64,000 nucleotides of DNA from TMP-24 sp046348855 (lineage in GTDB: Bacteria > Pseudomonadota > Alphaproteobacteria > Rhodobacterales > Rhodobacteraceae), in contig JAXMDK010000008.1 in assembly GCA_046348855.1 (NCBI GenBank), positions 84,648 to 148,647 of the forward strand, read 5' to 3'. A program made the position numbers and the translations under genes. The notes below the pieces were generated by a model. It did not search any database, was not told the origin of the DNA, and was given only the letters and a program-made list of their open reading frames with translations. Each line of letters begins with the position of its first letter. Within the stretch, counting starts at the first letter, position 1. Below, piece by piece: positions 54,643 through 63,789 of the stretch.

Positions 54643-55003
54643 AGGTCAGCTCCCGTTGCCGCAATCCGGCACAATAGGGTTGATGTTCGTTCCAATGCCC
54701 CGGGCCATGGGACAGGCGGCCCGCGGAGGGGGCCACAGCCGCGCTATACATGACGCTATCACATTGAACCAGAACGGTTTCATGCCGTTAGCGCCACCAC
54801 CGCAAGTTTAGCGCAATCAGGGTATAAAGCCGCTCACGGATGGAAACAAAGCGCAACAAACTGCGGCAAATCGGCCAGTCCGCGGAAATTTCCGGCACGC
54901 CGGCCGGCCCGTACAGGCCTGATTCGCACTTCTCAGTTGATTCCGGGGGTCAAAATACCGAAACTGCCGCGAAAACAAGGCAGAGCAGAATAGGAAGCGA
55001 AAC
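54643..55003. promoter_or_regulatory. Divergent pckA / chvI regulatory region
   Basis: The 361-bp gap holds no gene. Near pckA is a LacI-type dyad, TGAACC to GGTTTCA (54765-54782), next to a minus-strand TATAGC. Toward chvI lie a direct TTAGCGC pair and a perfect CGGAAATTTCCG palindrome (54883-54894), about 110 bases before chvI. These are candidate operators; known regulators of pckA and ChvI were not assignable from sequence alone. Confidence 0.45.
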
Positions 55004-55705
55004 ATGTCGCGGATCGCGCTGGTTGACGACGACAGGAACATCCTGACCTCCGTTTCCATGACTCTCGAAGCCGAAGGGTTCGAGGTCGAGACCTACAACG
55101 ACGGCCAGTCGGCGCTGGATGCCTTCAACAAGCGCCTGCCCGACATGGCGGTTCTCGACATCAAGATGCCGCGCATGGACGGGATGGACCTGTTGCAGCG
55201 GCTGCGGCAGAAGACCTCGATGCCGGTGATCTTCCTGACCTCGAAGGACGACGAGATCGACGAGGTGCTCGGCCTGCGCATGGGCGCCGACGATTACGTC
55301 AAGAAGCCCTTCTCGCAGCGCCTGCTGGTCGAACGCATCCGCGCGCTTCTGCGCCGCCAGGACGCGATCGCCACCGGCGAGGTCGCCACGACCGAGGAAA
55401 CCAAGATCATGACGCGCGGCCATCTCACGATGGACCCGCTGCGCCATTCGGTCAGCTGGAAGGGCAAGGACGTCGCCCTGACCGTCACCGAATTCCTGCT
55501 GTTGCAGGCCCTGGCCCAGCGGCCCGGCTTCGTGAAAAGCCGCGACCAGCTGATGGACGTGGCCTATGACGACCAGGTCTATGTGGACGACCGCACCATC
55601 GACAGCCACATCAAGCGGCTTCGCAAGAAGATGCGGATGGTCGATGACGATTTTGGCGCAATCGAAACCCTTTATGGTATCGGTTACAGATACAACGAAG
55701 AATGA
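55004..55705 (+). CDS. chvI: Two-component response regulator ChvI
   Basis: A 233-aa OmpR-type regulator. Receiver Asp52 in AVLDIKMPRMDG, Lys in VKKPFS, and a winged-helix C-terminus (TVTEFLLLQALAQRPGFVKS; DRTIDSHIKRLRKKM). Pairs with ChvG in envelope-acid stress control. Its stop overlaps chvG (ATGA). Confidence 0.95.
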   Translation: MSRIALVDDDRNILTSVSMTLEAEGFEVETYNDGQSALDAFNKRLPDMAVLDIKMPRMDGMDLLQRLRQKTSMPVIFLTSKDDEIDEVLGLRMGADDYVKKPFSQRLLVERIRALLRRQDAIATGEVATTEETKIMTRGHLTMDPLRHSVSWKGKDVALTVTEFLLLQALAQRPGFVKSRDQLMDVAYDDQVYVDDRTIDSHIKRLRKKMRMVDDDFGAIETLYGIGYRYNEE

Positions 55706-57423
55706 GCCTCGCCTCGGGGATAAAGTTGCGCGGCAAATCTGCGGAAAAAGCTGACGTCGTCCTTGGCGAAGATTGGGTCGCGCCCGAGGGCATCGTCGAT
55801 TCCGAACTCAGGGCGGGGCGCGAACGGCGGGGGTTCATCTCGCTGAACCGCTCGCCATTGGCGCGCAAGATCATCACCTTCAACCTCATGGCGATGATCG
55901 TGCTGGTGGCGGGGGTGCTGTACCTGAACCCGTTCCGCGACAGTCTGGTCCTGCAGCGCGAGGGTGGCCTTGTCAGCGAAGCGCAGCTGATCGCCGCGGT
56001 GTTCGAGGCGCGCCTGGACGGCCAGCCCGCGCAGACCGGCCTGAACGCCGTCGATGTGCGCGCAACCGCCGCCGGCCTTACCCTGCCCGAAGGGGTGGAG
56101 CTTTTCGTGTTCGGCAAGGGCGGGCAATTGCTGACCTCGACCGTGGGCATGGAAAAGCCGCCAAAGGACGTGGCAGCCGGGCTTCAGCGCGACGGCCGGT
56201 CGACCATCATCACCGACCTCCTGAATTCGGTCTGGGAAGGCATCGCCGCCATCCTCGCCCCGGTCAACCGGCCGAACGTGGCGCTGCGGCCCGAGGATAT
56301 GGCCAAGGACCTGATCGCCGCGGCGCTGGGTGGCTCGACGCAGGTGCGCACCGGCCATGACGCCAAGGGCGAGGCGACCTTTACCGTCGCCTCGCCAATC
56401 CGCCAGGATGGCAAGGTGGTGGCGGTCGCCGCCGTGACCTCCTTCGCCGGCGAGATCAACCAGCTGGTGCGCGTCGAACGCGAACAGGTGCTGCAGATGT
56501 TCGTGGTGGCGATCATCGTCTCGATCGGCCTCAGCCTCGTGCTGGCCTCGACCATCGCCAACCCGCTTTCCGACCTCGCCGCCGCCGCCGAGCTTGGCCG
56601 CGACAAGAACGCGCGCAAGATGTCGCCGTCGCGGGTCCGCATCCCCGACCTGACCGCGCGGCCCGACGAGATCGGCCGCCTGTCGGGCGCCATGCGCGGC
56701 ATGGTGGCGGCGCTTTACGAACGCATCGAATCCAATGAACAGTTCGCCGCCGACGTGGCGCACGAAATCAAGAACCCGCTCGCCTCGCTGCGGTCGGCGG
56801 TCGGCACCATGCGGGTCGCCAAGCGCGAGGACCAGCGCGACAAGCTTCTGGACGTGATCGACCATGACGTGCGCCGGCTCGACCGGCTGGTCAGCGACAT
56901 TTCCAACGCCTCGCGGCTGGACAGCGAACTGGTCAAGGAAGAGGAAGAAAGCTTCAACCTGCTGAAGATGCTGGGCAATCTTGCAGAGTATCTGGGGCAG
57001 GAAGCCCGGTCGAAAGGCGTCGAATTCATCTCGGACCTGCCACCCGATCCCATCGTCATCCAGGGGCTCGAAGCGCGGCTGGCGCAGGTGTTCGTCAACC
57101 TCATCACCAATGCCATTTCCTTCTGCAACGAAGGCGACGCGGTGCGGGTCTGGGCGCGCAAGCGCGAAAGCCGGGTGCTGGTGGTGGTCGAGGATACCGG
57201 GCCGGGCATCCCCGACCAGGCGCTGACCAAGATCTTCAAGCGCTTCTATTCGGAACGCCCGCCCGGCCAGTTCGGCGAACATTCCGGCCTTGGCCTTGCC
57301 ATCTCCAAGCAGATCGTCGAGGCGCATGGCGGCGTCATCTGGGCCGAGAATATCCGCCCGACCGACGCAGACGTGACGTCCGAACCCCTGGGCGCGCGCT
57401 TCGTCGTCGGCCTGCCGGTGTGA
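55702..57423 (+). CDS. chvG: Sensor histidine kinase ChvG
   Basis: A 573-aa kinase. Two transmembrane helices (about 55-78 and 260-285) flank a periplasmic domain. Phospho-acceptor His354 lies in DVAHEIKNPLASLRSAV; ATPase N/G boxes are NLITNAISFCN, DTGPGIP and HSGLGLAISKQI. In relatives ExoR inhibits it; exoR is not in this window. Confidence 0.95.
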   Translation: MSLASGIKLRGKSAEKADVVLGEDWVAPEGIVDSELRAGRERRGFISLNRSPLARKIITFNLMAMIVLVAGVLYLNPFRDSLVLQREGGLVSEAQLIAAVFEARLDGQPAQTGLNAVDVRATAAGLTLPEGVELFVFGKGGQLLTSTVGMEKPPKDVAAGLQRDGRSTIITDLLNSVWEGIAAILAPVNRPNVALRPEDMAKDLIAAALGGSTQVRTGHDAKGEATFTVASPIRQDGKVVAVAAVTSFAGEINQLVRVEREQVLQMFVVAIIVSIGLSLVLASTIANPLSDLAAAAELGRDKNARKMSPSRVRIPDLTARPDEIGRLSGAMRGMVAALYERIESNEQFAADVAHEIKNPLASLRSAVGTMRVAKREDQRDKLLDVIDHDVRRLDRLVSDISNASRLDSELVKEEEESFNLLKMLGNLAEYLGQEARSKGVEFISDLPPDPIVIQGLEARLAQVFVNLITNAISFCNEGDAVRVWARKRESRVLVVVEDTGPGIPDQALTKIFKRFYSERPPGQFGEHSGLGLAISKQIVEAHGGVIWAENIRPTDADVTSEPLGARFVVGLPV

Positions 57424-57854
57424 CCGGCCCGGCCCCAGACGCGGGGCTGGTGCACGCCACCGCCGTGGCCGCCGACGGGTGCGCGGTGCTGATCCTCGGG
57501 CCGTCCGGGTCGGGCAAGTCGTCCCTGGCGCTGCAGCTGATCGGGCTCGGGGCGCAGCTGGTCAGCGACGACCAGACCTGCCTGCACCGGCGCGACGGCG
57601 CGCTCTGGGCCTCGCCCCCCGCCGCGCTGGCCGGCCGGATCGAGGCGCGGGGCGTGGGGCTGCTGGTCGCGCCCCATGTCGCCTCGGCGCGGGTCGTTCT
57701 GGCGGTCGACTTGTCGCAGCCCGAAACCGACCGCCTGCCGCCGGAACGGACGGCGGAACATTTCGGCGTGACCGTCCCTTGCCTTCGCCGGGTCGACAGC
57801 GCACATTTTCCCGCGGCGATCCTTCTGTGCCTGAAAACCGGGCGGATCGCCTGA
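57420..57854 (+). CDS. hprK: HPr kinase/phosphorylase (short alphaproteobacterial form)
   Basis: A 144-aa protein consisting of only the C-terminal kinase domain: P-loop GPSGSGKSSLALQ, then LGAQLVSDDQT with the catalytic Asp. The N-terminal half of Firmicute HprK is absent, as usual in alphaproteobacteria. Would phosphorylate HPr Ser46. GTG 57420 overlaps chvG. Confidence 0.93.
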   Translation: MTGPAPDAGLVHATAVAADGCAVLILGPSGSGKSSLALQLIGLGAQLVSDDQTCLHRRDGALWASPPAALAGRIEARGVGLLVAPHVASARVVLAVDLSQPETDRLPPERTAEHFGVTVPCLRRVDSAHFPAAILLCLKTGRIA

Positions 57855-57872
57855 AGCTTGGCCAAAGGTTCC

Positions 57873-58799
57873 ATGCCACCCGCACAGAACGCCAAGGGCG
57901 GCGAGGCCGTCCACCGGATCATCCTGGTCACCGGCCCGTCCGGCGCCGGCCGGGCGACGGCCATCCGCGCGCTGGAGGATCTGGGCCATGAACCGATCGA
58001 CAACCTGCCGCTCAGCCTGGTGCCGCGACTGTTCGACGGCCCGCCGATCGCGCGGCGGGTGGCGCTTGGAATCGACGTGCGCAACCGCGACTTTTCGGTC
58101 GCGAGCCTGATCGAACTGATCGACGGCCTGACCCGGCGCCCCGATGTCGAGGCCGAGGTGCTGTTTCTCGATTGCCAGCCGGCCGAGCTTCTGCGCCGCT
58201 ATGGTGAAACCCGCCGCCGCCATCCGTTCGCCACCGCCACCACGCCCGAGGATGCGGTCGAGGGCGAGATCGACCTGCTCGCACCGATCCGGGCGCGGGC
58301 CGACGTGCTGATCGACACGAGCGACCTGTCGCCCCACGACCTGAAGGCCGAAATCGCCCGCTGGACCGAGGCCGGGGCCACCGACCGGCTGGCGGTATCG
58401 GTCCATTCCTTTTCCTACAAGCGCGGCATTCCGCGCGGGCTGGACCTGATGTTCGACTGCCGGTTCCTGGCCAACCCCTACTGGAATGCGGTGCTGCGCA
58501 GCCTCGACGGGCGCGATCCGGCGGTGGCCGCGCATGTCGAATCCGATCCGAGATACGCCACGTTTCTGGAAAAGACCCGCGATCTGCTGCTTTTCCTGTT
58601 GCCAGCGCAGGTAGATGAGGGCAAGAGCCACGTCGCCATCGGATTCGGCTGCACCGGTGGGCAGCATCGGTCGGTGGTGGTGGCGGAAATGATGGCCAAA
58701 GCGCTTGCGGCAAACGGCTGGCAGGTGTCTATAAGGCATCGGGAACTGGAACGGCGGATGGTTGGGGCATCCAGAATCTTGCAGGATGGCGAGGCTTGA
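57873..58799 (+). CDS. rapZ: RNase adapter protein RapZ
   Basis: A 308-aa ATP-binding adapter. P-loop VTGPSGAGRATAIRALEDLG, GFGCTGGQHRSVVVAEMMA near the C-terminus. Links nitrogen/PTS signals to amino-sugar control in relatives. ATG 57873 (AAAGG upstream) is chosen over a TTG at 57858. Confidence 0.93.
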   Translation: MPPAQNAKGGEAVHRIILVTGPSGAGRATAIRALEDLGHEPIDNLPLSLVPRLFDGPPIARRVALGIDVRNRDFSVASLIELIDGLTRRPDVEAEVLFLDCQPAELLRRYGETRRRHPFATATTPEDAVEGEIDLLAPIRARADVLIDTSDLSPHDLKAEIARWTEAGATDRLAVSVHSFSYKRGIPRGLDLMFDCRFLANPYWNAVLRSLDGRDPAVAAHVESDPRYATFLEKTRDLLLFLLPAQVDEGKSHVAIGFGCTGGQHRSVVVAEMMAKALAANGWQVSIRHRELERRMVGASRILQDGEA

Positions 58800-59197
58800 T
58801 CGGTATCGTGATCGTCGCGCATGGCGGGCTGGCGAGGGAATATCTCTCGGCGGTCGAGCATGTCGTGGGCAAGCAGACCGGCATCCAGGCCATCGCCATC
58901 GAGGAAGACCATGACCGCGCCGCCAAGCAGGACGAGATCCTGGCGGCGGCCGATGCGGTCGATACCGGCGACGGCGTGGTGGTGGTGACCGACATGTTCG
59001 GCGGATCGCCGTCGAACCTGTCGCTGAAGGCCTGCGTCAACGACGACCGGCAGATCATCTACGGCGCCAACCTGCCCATGCTCATCAAACTGGCCAAGTC
59101 GCGCAATCTGCCTGTGCGCGAAGCGGTCGCCTCGGCGCTCGACGCCGGGCGCAAGTACATCAACAGTTACGTCGGTTCGGGACAGGGCAGCCAATGA
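58796..59197 (+). CDS. PTS EIIA component (mannose family)
   Basis: A 133-aa EIIA-Man protein with phospho-His9 in IVIVAHGGLAREY and DMFGGSPSNLSL. It starts at TTG overlapping the rapZ stop. No sugar-specific EIIB/EIIC is nearby, so it should work in a regulatory, non-transport PTS. Confidence 0.92.
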   Translation: MIGIVIVAHGGLAREYLSAVEHVVGKQTGIQAIAIEEDHDRAAKQDEILAAADAVDTGDGVVVVTDMFGGSPSNLSLKACVNDDRQIIYGANLPMLIKLAKSRNLPVREAVASALDAGRKYINSYVGSGQGSQ

Positions 59198-59463
59198 CCG
59201 CAATGATTCTGGACATCATCAACGTCAAGGGCCTGCATGCGCGCGCCTCGGCCAAGTTCGTCGAGGTGGTCGAGGCGCACGACGCCTCGGCGACGGTGGA
59301 AAAGGACGGGATGAGCGTTTCGGGAGATTCGATCATGGGGCTTCTGATGCTGGCCGCGTCGCACGGCACCAAGATCGCGGTCAGCACCGACGGGCCTCAG
59401 GCCCTGCAACTTGCCGAAGCGCTGAAGGCGCTGGTCGGCAATCGGTTCGGCGAAGACAGTTGA
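59194..59463 (+). CDS. ptsH: Phosphocarrier protein HPr
   Basis: An 89-aa HPr. His15 lies in VKGLHARASAKFV and Ser46 in GDSIMGLLML, the HprK target. Overlaps its neighbours at both ends; the Enzyme I gene is elsewhere. Confidence 0.95.
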   Translation: MTAMILDIINVKGLHARASAKFVEVVEAHDASATVEKDGMSVSGDSIMGLLMLAASHGTKIAVSTDGPQALQLAEALKALVGNRFGEDS

Positions 59464-60356
59464 ACCGCCGCGCCGCCGAAAAGATCGTTCCCGTCCCCAG
59501 CAGCGACGACGCGGCCGCCCCCCTGCGGCCCTACGAAATGCGCCGCCTGTCCTACGCGGGCACCTTCAGCAATCCGTTCAAGGCCGGGACCATCCGCACC
59601 GTCGAATGGCTGACCGGCAAGCTGACGCTTCTGCGGCTGATCCGGCAGTTCGAACGCAGCGGCGCGCCGTTCGGTTCGCCTTTCTGGCCGAAGGCGATCC
59701 GCCAGATGGGGATCGACATCCAGACCCCGGCCGAGGAGGTGGCGCGCATCCCTCCGACCGGGCCGCTGGTCGTCGTCGCCAATCACCCGCACGGGCTGGT
59801 CGACGGAATGGTGATGGCCGAAATCGTCAACCGGGTGCGGTCGGATTTCAAGATCCTCACCCGCTCGCTTCTGACGGGCATCCCCGAGGTCGAGGAATTC
59901 ATGATCCCCGTGCCCTTCCCGCACGAGGAAAACGCCCGCGAACTGGGCCTGAAGATGCGGGAAGACACCATGACACATCTGAAGAAGGGCGGCGCGGTAA
60001 TCCTGTTCCCGGCCGGCCGGGTCGCCTGTTCCGACGGCTGGTTCGGCCCTGCTATCGAAGGCGAGTGGAACCTCTTCACCCACAAGATGATCCACAAGAG
60101 CGGCGCGACCATCCTGCCCATGCATTTCACCGGCCAGAATTCGCGCGCCTATCAGATCGCCAACCATGTTTCCGCGACGCTGCGGCAGGGCCTGCTGCTG
60201 CACGAAATCCGCCGGGCCCTGTTCCGGCCGCAGCGCCCCCACATCGGCGCGCCGATCCCGGCGTCGGCGCTGAAGGACTGGGAAGGAAATCCCCGCGGTT
60301 TCCTGGCCTGGCTGCGCGACCATACGCTGGCGCTGGGCAGCGACGGGCGCCCCTGA
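59460..60356 (+). CDS. Lysophospholipid acyltransferase-like protein
   Basis: A 298-aa PlsC-like acyltransferase: NHPHG in VVVANHPHGLVDGMV, FPAGRVACS in VILFPAGRVACS. A membrane-associated 1-acylglycerol-3-phosphate-type enzyme is likely. TTG 59460 overlaps ptsH; no better start is visible. Confidence 0.85.
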   Translation: MNRRAAEKIVPVPSSDDAAAPLRPYEMRRLSYAGTFSNPFKAGTIRTVEWLTGKLTLLRLIRQFERSGAPFGSPFWPKAIRQMGIDIQTPAEEVARIPPTGPLVVVANHPHGLVDGMVMAEIVNRVRSDFKILTRSLLTGIPEVEEFMIPVPFPHEENARELGLKMREDTMTHLKKGGAVILFPAGRVACSDGWFGPAIEGEWNLFTHKMIHKSGATILPMHFTGQNSRAYQIANHVSATLRQGLLLHEIRRALFRPQRPHIGAPIPASALKDWEGNPRGFLAWLRDHTLALGSDGRP

Positions 60357-60459
60357 CCGGCCCGCCCCCGCTCCGGCTTTGCTCGGGCGCGACTCGGCCA
60401 TCCGTGCTATCCTGCGCGCGGGCCGACCGGGAGAGCCGGCCCCGAGAAGGGAGATCAGC

Positions 60460-61101
60460 ATGACACCTTGGGAAATCGACGCGACAGAGCTTGTCAATTG
60501 CAACTGCGCCTACGGCTGTCCCTGCCAGTTCAATTCCCTGCCAACGACCGGCACCTGCGAGGCCGCCGCCGGCTATGTGATCCGCAAGGGCCATCATGGC
60601 GACGTGAAACTTGACGGGGTGAAGGTCGCCTTCATGGCCAAATGGCCGGGCGCGATCCATCAGGGCAACGGCACCATCCAGCTGGTAGTCGACGCCACCG
60701 CCACGCCCGCGCAGCGCAAGGCGGTCGAGACCATCTTCCGCGGCGGCGACACCAAGGACATGGCCACCTTCCTGTGGATCTTCGACAAGATGGCGCCGAA
60801 CCGGCTGGAAACCCTGTTCAAGCCCATCGACATCGCCGTCGACGCCGAGGGCCGCACCGGCCATGTCCGCGTCAAGGATCTGTTCGAACTTTCGGCCGAG
60901 CCGATCCGCAATCCGGTGACGGGGGCGCCGCACCGGGCGCGGATCAACCTGCCGCACGGGTTCGAATACCGGCAGGCCGAAGTCGCCAGCGGCACGACCC
61001 GCTCGATGGGTGCAATCGAGCTGACGAAGAACAAGGGCACCCATGCCCACATCGCCCGCATCTACATGAACGGCCAGGGCGTCATCGACCACGCCGCCTG
61101 A
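60460..61101 (+). CDS. DUF1326 domain protein
   Basis: A 213-aa protein with an N-terminal cysteine cluster (VNCNCAYGCPCQFNSLPTTG) and a beta-rich remainder (LDGVKVAFMAKWPGAIHQGN). It often accompanies DUF2182 genes, as here; the cysteines suggest metal handling. AAGGGAG precedes ATG 60460. Confidence 0.88.
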   Translation: MTPWEIDATELVNCNCAYGCPCQFNSLPTTGTCEAAAGYVIRKGHHGDVKLDGVKVAFMAKWPGAIHQGNGTIQLVVDATATPAQRKAVETIFRGGDTKDMATFLWIFDKMAPNRLETLFKPIDIAVDAEGRTGHVRVKDLFELSAEPIRNPVTGAPHRARINLPHGFEYRQAEVASGTTRSMGAIELTKNKGTHAHIARIYMNGQGVIDHAA

Positions 61102-61108
61102 GCCGGCG

Positions 61109-61925
61109 ATGCCGCGCCGGCCGACCACGCTTTCGCTATTGGATCACGACCGGCGGATCGTCGCGGGCGTGCTGGCGGTGGCCGTTGTCCTTGCGGCGGC
61201 ATTCATCCTGCGCGGCGGCGGAACCGGCATGTCCACCCTGCAGATGACCGATGACGGCGGCCCCTTGGGCGTGCTTCTGTCGGGCCTGCAGGAAACCATC
61301 CGCCCCGCGGCCTGGAGCATGGGATATGCCGCCATCATCTTCTTCATGTGGTGGATGATGATGGTGGCGATGATGCTGCCCAGCGCCGCGCCGGTGATCC
61401 TGCTGCACGGGGCGCTGTTTCCGGCGACGGGGGTGCGGACGTCGCTGGCCTTTCTGGCCGGCTATCTGGCCGCCTGGGGCGGGTTCAGCGCGGTGGCCAC
61501 CCTGTTGCAGGGCGGGCTGGCGGCCGCCGGGCTGATTTCGCCCATGTACATGACCCTGGCGACACCGTTCCTCGGGGCGGCGCTGCTGGTGGGCGCCGGG
61601 CTTCCAGCTGACCCCGGCCAAGGCCGCCTGCCTGGCCAGCTGTCGCGGCCCGGTCGATGTGCTGACCCGCCACCGGGGCGCCGGGGCGGCGGCGGCCTTC
61701 CGCACCGGCGCCGGACACGGGGCGACCTGTCTGGGCTGCTGCTGGGCGCTGATGGCGCTTCTGTTCGTCGGCGGCGTGATGAACCTGTGGTGGATCGTCG
61801 GCCTGACGCTCTATGTCGCCGCCGAAAAGCTGGCACCCTGGGGCCCGCGCCTGGCCCGGCCCTTCGGCCTGGCGCTGGTCGCCGCGGGGCTGGCTTTGCT
61901 GGCCGCGGCGCTGCGCGGGGCCTGA
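61109..61925 (+). pseudogene. Frameshifted DUF2182 (predicted metal-binding integral membrane protein)
   Basis: The first 164 codons give helices FFMWWMMMVAMMLPSAAPVI and AFLAGYLAAWGGFSAVATLL. After LVGAGL at 61603 the family continuation (QLTPAKAACLASCRGPVDVL) is found in another frame, as is the Cys motif GATCLGCCWALMAL and the tail up to 61925. The point matches a missing two bases (or one extra) near 61604. Both halves are otherwise intact, so the damage is recent or a sequencing error. Confidence 0.85.
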
Positions 61926-61934
61926 CCGGGCCTG

Positions 61935-62810
61935 TCAGCGCGTCGGCATCGGCACGTCGCCGCGATAGTCGTAAAAACCGCGCTGGGTCTTGCGACCAAG
62001 CCAGCCGGCCTCGACATATTTGGTCAGCAGCGGGCAAGGGCGGTACTTGGTATCCGCCAGCCCTTCGTGCAGCACGTTCATGATGGCAAGGCAGGTGTCC
62101 AGCCCGATGAAATCGGCCAGTTCCAGCGGCCCCATCGGGTGGTGCGCGCCCAGCTTCAGGCTTTCGTCGATCGACTTGACCGACCCCACGCCTTCATAAA
62201 GCGTGTAGACCGCCTCGTTGATCATCGGCATCAGGATGCGGTTGACGATGAAGGCCGGGAAATCCTCGGCGCTGGCGGCTTTCTTGCCCAGCCGTTCGAC
62301 CACGGCCAGCAGGGTTTGATAGGTCGCGTCGTCGGTGGCGATGCCGCGGATCAGTTCGACCAGTTCCATCACCGGCACCGGGTTCATGAAATGGAAGCCC
62401 ATGAACTTTTCCGGCCGGTCGGTGCGCGAGGCCAGCCGCGTGATCGAGATCGACGAGGTGTTCGAGGTCAGGATCGTGGTCGGCTTCAAATGCGGCAGCA
62501 GATCCTCGAAGATCGCCTGCTTGACTGTTTCGCGTTCGGTCGCCGCCTCGATCACCAGGTCGGTCTGGCCCAGGTCGGCCAGCTTCAGCGTGGTGCGGAT
62601 CCGGCCCATCGCGGCGTCGCGGTCGGCCTGGGCGATGCGGCCCTTCGACACCTGGCGGTCAAGGTTCCTGGCGATCAGCGCAACCGCCTTGTCCAGCGCC
62701 TCTTGCGAAATGTCGGTCATCAGGACGTCGAAACCCGCCTGGGCGAAGACATGGGCGATGCCGTTGCCCATCTGTCCGGCGCCGACAATCCCGACCGACT
62801 GGATATTCAT
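61935..62810 (-). CDS. 3-hydroxybutyryl-CoA dehydrogenase
   Basis: A 291-aa enzyme. NAD-binding GAGQMGNGIAHVFAQAG, catalytic His in GFHFMNPVPVMELVE, PAFIVNRILMPMINEA, and GAHHPMGPLELADFIGLD identify the short dehydrogenase family. Acts in butanoate/poly-hydroxybutyrate metabolism. Confidence 0.95.
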   Translation of the reverse strand: MNIQSVGIVGAGQMGNGIAHVFAQAGFDVLMTDISQEALDKAVALIARNLDRQVSKGRIAQADRDAAMGRIRTTLKLADLGQTDLVIEAATERETVKQAIFEDLLPHLKPTTILTSNTSSISITRLASRTDRPEKFMGFHFMNPVPVMELVELIRGIATDDATYQTLLAVVERLGKKAASAEDFPAFIVNRILMPMINEAVYTLYEGVGSVKSIDESLKLGAHHPMGPLELADFIGLDTCLAIMNVLHEGLADTKYRPCPLLTKYVEAGWLGRKTQRGFYDYRGDVPMPTR

Positions 62811-62964
62811 GGCCCGTCCTTTCCTGACTTGCTGGGCGTGACCTTATGCGCGCCTTTCGCATCCCTGCAAGCGGCAAGCAGCCGCGGGGCCGCGCCTCTT
62901 AGGCATTTGGAAATGACTGGGGTGCACCTTCGGGGCGGGTGAAGCTAAATCAAAGGTGGGAATC

Positions 62965-63789
62965 ATGGCTTACGAACATCCCGGCGCCGGGGCGCTGGAC
63001 TATTTTCCATGCCGTTACGGTCATTCCAAACTCCTGTTCCGCGGGCCACGGCGACGGCTCGAAGGCGGGTTCTGCGCCTTTCTCGGCGGGTCGGAGACCT
63101 ATGGCAAGTTCGTCGCCGACCCTTTTCCGGCGCTGATCGAACGGCGGCTCGGGCTGCCGATGGTCAACTTCGGCTACATGAACGCCGGGGCCGACGTGTT
63201 CCTGAACGAACCGCCGATCATCGACGCCTGCAACCAGGCGCGGGTGACGGTGATCCAGCTTCTTGGCGCGCACAACATGTCGAACCGCTTCTACGCCGTG
63301 CATCCGCGCCGCAACGACCGCTTCCTGCGCGCCTCGCAACTGATGAAGACCATTTTCCGCGAGGTGGACTTCACCGAGTTTCACTTCACCCGTCACATGC
63401 TGCTGGCGCTGTTGGCGCGGGCGCCGGAAAAATATGCGCTGGTGGAAACCGAGCTGAAACAGGCCTGGGTGGCGCGGATGCGGCTCCTGCTGCAAAAGGT
63501 CGTCGGGCGCAGCGTGCTTTTGTGGGTGGGCGATCCCCATGTCGGGGGCGTCGCCCGCGACCGGCTGGGGCCGGAACCGTTGCTTCTCGACCGCGCGATG
63601 GTCGATGCGATCCGCCCCTTCGCCACCGATTATGTCGAGGTCGAACCCAGCGCCGCAGCGCGGGCGGCCGGGACGATGGGCATGTTCTACCCCGAACTGG
63701 ACGCACCCGCCGCCGCGCAACTGCCCGGCCCGCGCATCCATCAGGAAATCGCCGCGGCGCTCGAGCCGGTGCTGGCGCGGTATCTATAG
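62965..63789 (+). CDS. DUF6473-like protein
   Basis: A 274-aa protein of a family I recall as DUF6473 in Rhodobacteraceae: AYEHPGAGALDYFPCRYG, RLEGGFCAFLGGSETYGKF, FYAVHPRRNDRFLRAS and FTEFHFTRHMLLALLA. The GGSETYG stretch resembles an SGNH-hydrolase loop. Function unknown. ATG 62965 with AAAGGTGG upstream is preferred to GTG 62956. Confidence 0.8.
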   Translation: MAYEHPGAGALDYFPCRYGHSKLLFRGPRRRLEGGFCAFLGGSETYGKFVADPFPALIERRLGLPMVNFGYMNAGADVFLNEPPIIDACNQARVTVIQLLGAHNMSNRFYAVHPRRNDRFLRASQLMKTIFREVDFTEFHFTRHMLLALLARAPEKYALVETELKQAWVARMRLLLQKVVGRSVLLWVGDPHVGGVARDRLGPEPLLLDRAMVDAIRPFATDYVEVEPSAAARAAGTMGMFYPELDAPAAAQLPGPRIHQEIAAALEPVLARYL

